A DNA stretch of 64,000 nucleotides, taken from assembly GCF_900111165.1 (NCBI RefSeq), contig NZ_FOGH01000004.1, forward strand, positions 62,001 through 126,000, in the 5' to 3' direction. This stretch comes from Nitrosomonas sp. Nm51 (lineage in GTDB: Bacteria; Pseudomonadota; Gammaproteobacteria; Burkholderiales; Nitrosomonadaceae). This document shows, piece by piece, positions 56,784 through 64,000 of the stretch; the stretch's first letter is position 1; each line of letters opens with the position of its first letter. The notes beneath the pieces are model-generated. The model did no database searches. It was not told the origin of the DNA and saw only the letters and a program-made list of their open reading frames with translations. The translations under genes were made by a program, and so were the position numbers.

Positions 56784-58904
56784 ATGCAGGATGCAGACAG
56801 TTTTACAAATCAATACCTCGGTGGAATCAGGCAAAACCCGTTGTATGCGGCATTGATCATGCTGGCGTTCTGTTTGTTTTTAAGCATACAGCCGGCACAT
56901 GTACATGCGGCACTCGGTACAACAGCCTTGTCCAAGGCATGCGCGGCAAAAAATGTCACTCCATCCGAAGACGGTCTTCGCCGTCTCGCGCTGATCGTGG
57001 GAGCCGGTCAGTATAAAAGCGCAAAAATACCGGACCTTCCAGGTCCGCCGCAAGATGCGCGGCGATTCTATCAATTGCTGACCGGTCCGAACGGCTATGG
57101 CTTTCCAAAAGAAAACGTATGCGTATTAGTGGATGAAGCGGCTACCACGGCGAATTTTAAGCGGTATTTTTCGAACTTCCTGATCGAACAGGCGCAACCG
57201 AATGATGAGGTTGTTATCTACTATGCAGGGCACGGTTCGCAAACACGGGATCGTGATGGGGACGAACCGGATGGCATGGATGAAACATTCGTTTTCCATG
57301 ATGCCAGAGACAGCGGTATCAAGGATTTTACCGATGACGAATTCGATGAATTATTGACCCGCCTGCATCAGAAGACCAGTCATATCACCGTTTTTCTGGA
57401 CTCCTGCAATTCGGGCACCGCTTTGCGCGGTGACACTGAGTTCTTATCGCGCTATATACCGCCGCCGGAAACTGAAACCACTCGCGAACGCAGTACAGCC
57501 GCAAAACCCGCAACAAATGGCCAGAAAACCGGCTGGATTTCAAAATCCTTGCCAGGGATCGTCGTTTTCACGGCTGCGGGGGACGGGACGGTTGCACTGG
57601 AAAGAAATGCACGCGGTATCTTTACCGATGCGATACTGACAACATTCGGACAGGTTAACGCAACACAGCTGACCTACGCACAGGCAGCCCGGCAGATCAG
57701 GCCGCTGGTAAAAGCGGAGAGTTATCAAATCCCCTATTTTCAGGGAGATTTGCAGCGTACAGTTTTCGCCGGGGTAAACAGAAAATTACCACTGGCCTGG
57801 GAAATTATCGAAATCGCTCCGCAACTTAAACTGGGTGGATTTCCGCTTCCCGGCATCGACACAGGCGCTGAATTCAGAGTATATGATGGCTTTGTAAAAG
57901 GTCCTGATCTTCAGGATCCGACAAAGGCCAAGGCTGTAATTATTGTGGAAGAAAGCACGCGCTTGAACGCCACAGCCCGGATTATTTCCAGACCAGCCAA
58001 TGCAAAACCTATCCGCCCGGGCGATCTGGCGATTTTATCAAGACCCAGCGATGCCCAGCGAACGCTGAAGGTCACGCTTCGTCCGCACACCGAACAAGGC
58101 GGTATTTCGGCAGAACAAGCCAGTCTTATCGGCGCGAGTCTTAATCAGAATCAGGACGCAAAAAACATGATACAGCTGGTCGAGGATAACGGCATCTTCG
58201 AAATCAGTTATGAAAACGATCAATACATTGTAAGCGGCCCGGAAAATCGGGTGCGAAACCGTTTTGCCAAAGCCGACGGCGTAATCGAAAATTTGCGATT
58301 GCATGCGCTGCAGCGTGTACTGAGTACGCTGCGTGGCGAAGGCGGCAGCCTGTTTGAAGATCAGGAAACGTTGCAGGTCCAACTGGTACCGGCGGACAAA
58401 CAGGACCAGTGCGCACAGAAAGCCGACTGGCGGCAGGCGCCGTCAAATACAGTATCCGCTCAGGAAATTCCGCTTTGTTACAAATGGAATGTCAAAGTAA
58501 AGCTCAGTGAAAAATCTCCTGTCCGCCTGTTGGTGGGCGGTCTGATTCTATCGACTGACGGCAGTATTTTCGGTTTACCGGCCGATGGAACGGCGATACC
58601 CCTGGGTCCGGGTGAAGAAGCCGTTTTTGCGGCTAAAGGCGAAACATTTATTGCTTCAGAACCATTAAATATTGAAGATCAAATAGTTGTCTTTGGAACA
58701 CAAGAGACCAATCCGGTTCCGTGGTCTCTGCTAACACAATCCGCTGTACAGCGTGCCGGCGATACCAAAAGCGGATTGTACAAAATACTGGATCAATACT
58801 TGAAAGGCACACGTGGGGTCTCACAACCGGTTGAGACCGATGATACTGATACTGCATGGACCAAAAGCAGTATCACGATGCGCGTGACAGATCCCGGTCA
58901 ATGA
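56784..58904 (+). CDS. Exported caspase family (C14) peptidase
   Basis: This 706-aa protein has a hydrophobic N-terminal segment (about 18-42) ending AHVHA, a probable signal peptide or anchor. A caspase/metacaspase p20 domain follows ([14 protein letters not shown]). The catalytic dyad is H150 in YYAGHGSQ and C208 in LDSCNSG, both intact. The C-terminal half (about 345-700) is beta-rich and ends with a DUF4384-like region ([33 protein letters not shown]). ATG 56784 is chosen; an in-frame TTG is 18 nt upstream. Its stop overlaps an ATG of the next gene (ATGA at 58901). Likely substrates are envelope proteins, none known. Confidence 0.88.
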   Translation: MQDADSFTNQYLGGIRQNPLYAALIMLAFCLFLSIQPAHVHAALGTTALSKACAAKNVTPSEDGLRRLALIVGAGQYKSAKIPDLPGPPQDARRFYQLLTGPNGYGFPKENVCVLVDEAATTANFKRYFSNFLIEQAQPNDEVVIYYAGHGSQTRDRDGDEPDGMDETFVFHDARDSGIKDFTDDEFDELLTRLHQKTSHITVFLDSCNSGTALRGDTEFLSRYIPPPETETTRERSTAAKPATNGQKTGWISKSLPGIVVFTAAGDGTVALERNARGIFTDAILTTFGQVNATQLTYAQAARQIRPLVKAESYQIPYFQGDLQRTVFAGVNRKLPLAWEIIEIAPQLKLGGFPLPGIDTGAEFRVYDGFVKGPDLQDPTKAKAVIIVEESTRLNATARIISRPANAKPIRPGDLAILSRPSDAQRTLKVTLRPHTEQGGISAEQASLIGASLNQNQDAKNMIQLVEDNGIFEISYENDQYIVSGPENRVRNRFAKADGVIENLRLHALQRVLSTLRGEGGSLFEDQETLQVQLVPADKQDQCAQKADWRQAPSNTVSAQEIPLCYKWNVKVKLSEKSPVRLLVGGLILSTDGSIFGLPADGTAIPLGPGEEAVFAAKGETFIASEPLNIEDQIVVFGTQETNPVPWSLLTQSAVQRAGDTKSGLYKILDQYLKGTRGVSQPVETDDTDTAWTKSSITMRVTDPGQ

Positions 58905-58954
58905 CTTCACGCGCGCAGCCAAACCCCGGTAATGTAAACATAGAGAACATCACA

Positions 58955-59920
58955 ATGTATTTTGCAATCTTCAATCCGGCCTTTTTTGCAAAAATCTGCT
59001 GCGTATTATTTTTAATTGTTTCTACAGCTTCATACGCTGATGAAAAAAACAGAACGATTAAACGTTTCCCGGCGGACATTCGCACCGATACTGACAGAAC
59101 CCAAACGATCCAGCCGCGCAAGCTGCAAATTCAGGAAACACCGCGCAATCAAGCGCCGTTACGCAGCAGGGAACTGCTGCGCACTCAGGAGAGAACGCCA
59201 GTAAAGAATGAATCTTCGTCCACCCAGGAACCGGAACGGGGCTTGATTCAAAAACCATTAGATCAGGACCGGCATCTACAGATACGCAAAGAATTAAACG
59301 ATTTGAAAATACAAACCCGCCGCGTGCGTGGTAATGCGTTGCAGCTTAAACGCCGGATTAGAGATAAACAGCGCGTTTTAGACAGCACCACACAACCACA
59401 GGTCCGGTATCAATTGGAGCTTGAAATAGGCCGGATGCATGAGCAGTTAAATCAAATGAACAATCAGATCGAGAATATGGAAAACCAGCAGCAAATCATG
59501 CGTAAAATGACTACCGGTCAGCAAGGTTTCGCGGATGACGAAGATCACTTAAGCGATTCCGGCTATGGACCGGGACAATCAAATATGGGTGACCGGCGTC
59601 AAAGCCACCCCTGTTTTATCGCGACTGCCGCATACGGCAGCCCTCTCGCCGGAGAGGTGCAAATTCTCAGACAATTCAGGGACAACCATTTGGCAAAAAC
59701 AGCGCTTGGCAGAAACATGATTGGTTTATATGAGACCTATTCGCCGCCTTTCGCCGGCTTCATCTCCAGACACGAAACAGCCAGATCGTTAACCCGGGCG
59801 TTGCTTTGGCCGGTCGTAACTGTTGTCAAATACCCGGTACTGTTGATTTTGAGCCTGGGGTTTCTGCTGGCAATGCTTTCATTGCACAAAAACAGGCGGA
59901 TTTCACATAGTCCATTATGA
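58955..59920 (+). CDS. Exported coiled-coil protein with C-terminal CFI-box and membrane anchor
   Basis: This 321-aa protein starts [19 protein letters not shown] with a signal peptide ending SYA. A charged, Arg/Gln-rich region (about 30-100) leads to a coiled coil (about 102-187). A C-terminal module starting [20 protein letters not shown] (from C220) follows, with [13 protein letters not shown], a membrane helix and a basic end. The [10 protein letters not shown] module is known as the CFI-box C-terminal domain, a suspected sorting or processing signal. An alternative start, ATG 58901, overlaps the caspase stop. Its position next to two cysteine peptidases makes it a candidate partner or substrate. 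Confidence 0.78.
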   Translation: MYFAIFNPAFFAKICCVLFLIVSTASYADEKNRTIKRFPADIRTDTDRTQTIQPRKLQIQETPRNQAPLRSRELLRTQERTPVKNESSSTQEPERGLIQKPLDQDRHLQIRKELNDLKIQTRRVRGNALQLKRRIRDKQRVLDSTTQPQVRYQLELEIGRMHEQLNQMNNQIENMENQQQIMRKMTTGQQGFADDEDHLSDSGYGPGQSNMGDRRQSHPCFIATAAYGSPLAGEVQILRQFRDNHLAKTALGRNMIGLYETYSPPFAGFISRHETARSLTRALLWPVVTVVKYPVLLILSLGFLLAMLSLHKNRRISHSPL

Positions 59921-59921
59921 T

Positions 59922-62720
59922 GTGAACGCAGACAGTAACCACAGAAACCGCACACTCTATCAGTCTGTAGCGGTCAGGGGCTGCATAGCTTTTTTGCTGA
60001 CTGTTTATCTCTCAGCGTGCGCATCATTACATGATTTTATTGGCGGCAAACATGTTGGCCGCGCCGAGGTTGAACGTCATGCCGGTTTTACGGCCTACCA
60101 GAAACAAGACTATCCGGCAGCACTGAGACATTACCAGAATGCGCTGGTTTATTTGCCGGCCGATAACAGCGATGCCCAGCGTGCAGATCTTTATTATAAA
60201 ATGGGCCGCACTTACCTTAAACTACAAAACAATACTGCCGCCATCGCCAGCTTTGAACATGCGCTTGCGCTTCGAAAAACGCACAGTGAGCGCGACCGTG
60301 CCATCTTGCACAATATGCTGGGATTGACACACCAAAAAACAGGCAACATTGAAAAATCCCGCGCACATTTAAACAAAGCGCTTGAATTAAGAATTATCAC
60401 CAGGAACATACTCGGCGAAGCCCGAACACTGGGTAATATGGCTGCCACTTACCTTGCTCAGGGACGTTATATCAAGGCCATTGAGCACTATCAACAGGCA
60501 CAGCAGTTATTCGCAAAAACAGCACGTGCGACCCCGACTGATCTGGGAAATATTCAAACGAACCTGAGTTCGGTTTACGCCGAAATGGGCCAGTATGAAA
60601 AGGCGCTGACTCATCAGTTTCGGGCACTCGCCATTTATCAGCAGGCAGGCAATACAGCGGGTATCGCGTCTTCCTATCACAATATCGGCTATATTGAATC
60701 AGAGCAGCAAAATTATGCTGCCGCACTGGATGCTTTCAGACAGGCTGTTGCGTTGCGAGAAAAAATTCAGGATCGATTCGGTGCAGCCGAAACCCGCAAC
60801 AATTACGGTTTGCTGCTTAGTGAAATGGGGCGCCATAAAGCAGCGCTGAGTGCATTGCTTCAGGCGCTGCCGGTTCTGGAGGAATTAAATACCCGCATAC
60901 AAATTGCCGCAACCTATGACAGTATCGGCAGTGTTTATGCACGAATGAACAGACACGCTTCCGCGCTGGAGGCTTTTCAAAAAGCGCTGCTGATTTGGCA
61001 TGAAACCGGTGACCGTGAAAGTGAAAGAATTACCCTGGCTAACATGGGTGATTTGTTCACACAATCCGGACAAGACACGCTGGCCATTGTTTTTTATAAA
61101 CTGGCAGTCAATATCAGCGAAGCAATTCGCGAAGAACTGCAGATATTGCCGCAACAAGAGCAAAAAGCGTATTTAAACCGCGTACAGGGTTTTTACCGCA
61201 AACTGGCTGATTTACTGCTAAAGCAGGACAGAGTCATCGAAACCCAGCAAATCCTGGATTTATTAAAAATCCAGGAAGCAACAAACTTTCTGGGGCCGGT
61301 TCGCGGCAACACCAGTACAGCCACGGGCGTTGCCATGCTGTCTCCCGAACAGCAGATTCAGAAACAGTATGCGCAATTACTGCAGCAGTCTATCCATATT
61401 GGAAAAGAACTGGCTGTATTAAACAGCATAGATAGAAGCGATCGCACTGCAGCGCAGAACGAAAAGCTGCGGCAGCTAATCAAACAGGAACAACAGCTGC
61501 AAAGAGCGTTTGTCAGCTTTATTGAAAGTAGTGAAATCAGAGATTTGATCGATCAACTCGGCCGTGAAGTACGTACGCAAATGCCTGCTTTGGAATATCT
61601 GAGGCCATTGCGTGACAATTTAAAACGACTGGGGGAGCATGTTGTATTGCTTTATCCTCTAATCATGCAAGACCGGCTTGAACTGGTTCTGGTAACAGGT
61701 CTCAGCCCTCCCCTGCATATACCGGTTCCCATCGACCACCAGGATCTTAACCGAACGGTATTGAATTTTCGAACCGCGTTAATCGGCCGTCAGGACACAG
61801 TACAGAAGTTCGCGCAACAGTTATACCAATGGCTTATTAAACCGGTTGAACATTTATTAACAGAAGTTAATGCGGATACCATTCTTTATGCGCCGGATGG
61901 AATACTGCGGTATGTTCCCTTAGCTGCCTTGCACGACGGACAGCAATGGCTGATACAACAGTATAAAATTAATAACATTACCGCATTTTCTTTGACCGAT
62001 TTGGATACCCGTCCGGTCAAGGAAGCAAAATTATTGGCAGCCGCTTTTACTACTGGAAATTACACATTTACCATCGGAGATCAGACGTTTGATTTTAGTG
62101 GACTGCGATACGCGGGCGAGGAGGTAAATAATTTAACGGAAATTTATCCCGACATGACTAAACTTCTGGATAAGAATTTCAGCCCGGATACGGTGATTAC
62201 AGAAATCAATCAATTCAATATCGTTCATTTCGCAACGCACGCAGCGCTGGTGCCTGACAAAGCATATGAATCATTTATTCTGTTTGGTAACGGTGAAAGA
62301 GTAACCGTGGATCAGGTCAAGTACGAATGGAACCTGACAAATGTCGATTTGATTGTATTGAGCGCCTGTGAAACCGCCTTGGGCGCCGTTTTCGGCCAGG
62401 GAGAAGAAATTCTGGGATTGGGTTTCTTAATGGAAAGTGCTGGGGCAAAAGCCACGCTGGCCTCATTATGGCCGGTCGATGATCGTGGAACACAATTGCT
62501 GATGAATAAATTCTACACAGAGCTCAAGCAACACGGCGCCACAAAAGCAGCTGCGCTTCAAAAAGCGCAGCTATCCATGCTGTCGGAATCGGTACTTTCA
62601 CCGGTGTCTGATGCTGATCGCGGCGTGTTGCGTGAACGGGATGCAGCGCCGGCCTCGAATCAACACACCGTGCATCCCTATTATTGGGCGCCTTTTATCC
62701 TAATTGGCAATGGCTTATAA
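59922..62720 (+). CDS. TPR-CHAT lipoprotein (putative cysteine peptidase)
   Basis: This 932-aa protein has a signal sequence with lipobox LSAC (near 29-32). About ten tetratricopeptide repeats span about 45-420 (for example FTAYQKQDYPAALRHYQNAL). A helical linker and a C-terminal CHAT domain (about 600-932) follow. The clan-CD dyad is intact: H773 in HFATHA and C816 in LSACETALG, followed by GLGFLMESAGAKATLASLWPVDD. The start is GTG one base after the stop of the previous gene. In other bacteria TPR-CHAT proteins are proteases activated by partner proteins; being a lipoprotein, this one would act in the envelope. Confidence 0.9.
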   Translation: MNADSNHRNRTLYQSVAVRGCIAFLLTVYLSACASLHDFIGGKHVGRAEVERHAGFTAYQKQDYPAALRHYQNALVYLPADNSDAQRADLYYKMGRTYLKLQNNTAAIASFEHALALRKTHSERDRAILHNMLGLTHQKTGNIEKSRAHLNKALELRIITRNILGEARTLGNMAATYLAQGRYIKAIEHYQQAQQLFAKTARATPTDLGNIQTNLSSVYAEMGQYEKALTHQFRALAIYQQAGNTAGIASSYHNIGYIESEQQNYAAALDAFRQAVALREKIQDRFGAAETRNNYGLLLSEMGRHKAALSALLQALPVLEELNTRIQIAATYDSIGSVYARMNRHASALEAFQKALLIWHETGDRESERITLANMGDLFTQSGQDTLAIVFYKLAVNISEAIREELQILPQQEQKAYLNRVQGFYRKLADLLLKQDRVIETQQILDLLKIQEATNFLGPVRGNTSTATGVAMLSPEQQIQKQYAQLLQQSIHIGKELAVLNSIDRSDRTAAQNEKLRQLIKQEQQLQRAFVSFIESSEIRDLIDQLGREVRTQMPALEYLRPLRDNLKRLGEHVVLLYPLIMQDRLELVLVTGLSPPLHIPVPIDHQDLNRTVLNFRTALIGRQDTVQKFAQQLYQWLIKPVEHLLTEVNADTILYAPDGILRYVPLAALHDGQQWLIQQYKINNITAFSLTDLDTRPVKEAKLLAAAFTTGNYTFTIGDQTFDFSGLRYAGEEVNNLTEIYPDMTKLLDKNFSPDTVITEINQFNIVHFATHAALVPDKAYESFILFGNGERVTVDQVKYEWNLTNVDLIVLSACETALGAVFGQGEEILGLGFLMESAGAKATLASLWPVDDRGTQLLMNKFYTELKQHGATKAAALQKAQLSMLSESVLSPVSDADRGVLRERDAAPASNQHTVHPYYWAPFILIGNGL

Positions 62721-62985
62721 ATGGGTTGCGCAGTGTTATGACAAAAATCAATGGCTTTTTTAATGTCTGGCAATTTTGCATCATCAGTGTTAGCCTCGAC
62801 ATGTTTATAAGATTCAACTAACTGAATGCAGTCTTATTTTCAATCAAAAATAGGTGGGATGGCGAAACGGGGCCCGGCCGCAAACACAGTTTAGTATCAG
62901 GTCAGAGTAAGCACAAAATCAGGCAACATAGCGTAAAGATACTTTTAGCGGGATTATTTGATCTTATAAATTTTGGGAGATAAAA

Positions 62986-63684
62986 ATGCATAAAGCTATT
63001 ATATTGATTATTCTCAGTATCGCGCTAGCCGTGCAGTTATCTGGTTGCGCTCAAATGCAGCATCAGCCGGTCGAACAAATACCGGATGCCCTGACACCCG
63101 GCATTTTTCTGGATGAAACGCGCGGCTTGATTCCAGAAGGTGTTGAATTAAGAGAAGTTTATCCACCCGGAATAGAATTAACCAAGATATCTGAAGGCTT
63201 CCGAAGCGAATTGTATAATGACGCAGCGGGGTTTTGCACCATAGGTTATGGACATCTGATAAAAAAAGCGCCCTGTGACGGCACTGAAAAACAGGAATTC
63301 ATATTCGGTATCACGGAACAACAGGGCGAGGCGTTATTGATTGAAGACATGGACTGGGCCAAATATTCTGTGATGAAAGCCGTAACTGTCGAATTGACTC
63401 CAGGCCAGTATGCGGCGCTGGTGGATTTTGTTTTTAATGTTGGCAGCGGCAACTTCAACAGGTCCACTCTGCTCAAAAAATTAAATGCTCAGCAGCATTC
63501 GGAAGTTCCAGCGCAATTCAGGCGCTGGATACGCGCTGGCGGCAAAATGTGGCAGGGACTCGTAACACGCCGGGAACGTGAAGTAGATTTATATTTGGAA
63601 GGAACGGCTATTCCACGTTTATTACCACAAGAGGGTGAAGAATTACCGGACATCGATATCCGCAAAGGCGAGTCCGGCAGTTAA
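62986..63684 (+). CDS. Lysozyme-like lipoprotein (GH24 family)
   Basis: This 232-aa protein has a signal peptide with lipobox LSGC (C21), a linker, and a phage-type GH24 muramidase domain from about 62. The catalytic triad pattern Glu-8x-Asp-5x-Thr is present: E70, D79 and T85 in ISEGFRSELYNDAAGFCTIGYGH. Later ALVDFVFNVGSGNF and RRWIRAGGKMWQGLVTRRERE match the family. It should cut peptidoglycan from the outer-membrane or periplasmic side. It has its own GGGAGAT ribosome-binding site and lies 265 nt after the CHAT gene. Confidence 0.92.
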   Translation: MHKAIILIILSIALAVQLSGCAQMQHQPVEQIPDALTPGIFLDETRGLIPEGVELREVYPPGIELTKISEGFRSELYNDAAGFCTIGYGHLIKKAPCDGTEKQEFIFGITEQQGEALLIEDMDWAKYSVMKAVTVELTPGQYAALVDFVFNVGSGNFNRSTLLKKLNAQQHSEVPAQFRRWIRAGGKMWQGLVTRREREVDLYLEGTAIPRLLPQEGEELPDIDIRKGESGS

Positions 63685-63733
63685 CCAGCTGATTTATTAG
63701 ACCTACACATAATTTAACTTTACAGGTGTCAAT

Positions 63734-64000
63734 ATGGATAATTTTGTAAGCTCCAGGTCAATGATCACGCCCGGTCTTGCTGGCAGCGCAACCACCATGA
63801 TTACGGGTACTTTGGTAACGACATTCGGATTTCCCGGTGCCGTTACCGCACTGATAGTCAGTTTTGTATTCGGTTTAATGGCTCTCGCGGACAAATCAGT
63901 CGCGGCTTATTATAAATTTATTTTCTATATCATTAATTCAGTCACTATTTTTTCAGTGGCGGTCGGCCTTAACCAGGCTGGTATGGCAATTATAGAGCGC
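63734..64000 (+). CDS. Small membrane protein, 3' end cut by window edge
   Basis: The first 89 codons are visible. At least three hydrophobic segments can be seen (about 20-45, 52-65 and 66-85 in part), with MDNFVSSRSMITPGLAG at the start. I do not recognise the family. AGGTG lies 8 nt upstream of the ATG. It lies 49 nt after the lysozyme gene on the same strand; together they vaguely recall a phage lysis pair (endolysin plus small membrane protein), but that is speculation. Confidence 0.6.
   Translation, partial: MDNFVSSRSMITPGLAGSATTMITGTLVTTFGFPGAVTALIVSFVFGLMALADKSVAAYYKFIFYIINSVTIFSVAVGLNQAGMAIIER

Noticed and set aside
1-64000. CRISPR arrays, tRNA or rRNA genes
   Set aside because: I saw no regularly spaced direct repeats and no cloverleaf-like or ribosomal sequence in the window.

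Overview
The window is a chromosomal stretch of about 46-48 % GC. It looks like a beta-proteobacterium, probably near Nitrosomonadales (Nitrosomonas-like). The basis is the yceF/yceD-rpmF-plsX-fabHDG-acpP-fabF-mltG core, the exosortase A (XrtA)-type polysaccharide genes, and overall protein resemblance. No rRNA or marker gene confirms this.

Region 1 (1-22.7 kb, all minus strand) is a contractile injection system (CIS) locus of the phage-tail-derived extracellular type (Afp/PVC-like). In transcription order it holds: a DUF4255 tail terminator, an unknown 290-aa protein, sheath, two inner-tube proteins, a tiny DUF5908 protein, a LysM baseplate protein, a VgrG/gp5 spike, a PAAR tip and a gp25 wedge protein. 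These are followed by a large Afp11-like baseplate protein, a fibre-like protein, a small unknown, an Afp12-like baseplate protein, a 1624-aa tape measure with four internal repeats, and an AAA+ ATPase. A truncated exported protein overlaps the ATPase stop codon. A 157-bp MITE-like element sits between the gp25 and Afp11-like genes. No obvious toxin payload lies in the window.

Region 2 (22.7-26.7 kb, minus) is sucC-sucD, a small lipoprotein gene and dacB. They run co-directionally into the CIS locus with gaps of under 50 bp, so read-through into the CIS is possible.

Region 3 (27.1-37.9 kb) holds a second MITE-like element (27,132-27,401). It supplies the stop codon of a GT2-GtrA-GT39 fusion glycosyltransferase. 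Then come mltG and the fatty-acid cluster back to yceD, with a divergent Maf/YceF gene.

Region 4 (38.3-48.6 kb, plus) is an exopolysaccharide cluster of the XrtA/PEP-CTERM type. It encodes an O-ligase-like membrane protein, an amidotransferase, two glycosyltransferases, an AlgD-like GDP-mannose dehydrogenase, a membrane transglutaminase-like protein, a methyltransferase and a NodB deacetylase. The exosortase itself is not present.

Region 5 (48.9-55.5 kb) has an SGNH hydrolase coupled to a broken CDP-alcohol phosphatidyltransferase. A plus-strand run of DUF938, atypical SDR, DUF1326, DUF2182 and DUF3422 genes follows, then an IS5-family remnant.

Region 6 (55.8-64 kb, plus) is an envelope-targeted protease cluster: a FecR-like lipoprotein, an exported caspase (C14), a coiled-coil protein with a C-terminal CFI-box, and a TPR-CHAT lipoprotein. 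A GH24 lysozyme lipoprotein and a truncated membrane protein follow. Two different clan-CD cysteine peptidases next to a CFI-box protein, all predicted to be exported, is the most intriguing uncharacterised arrangement here besides the CIS.
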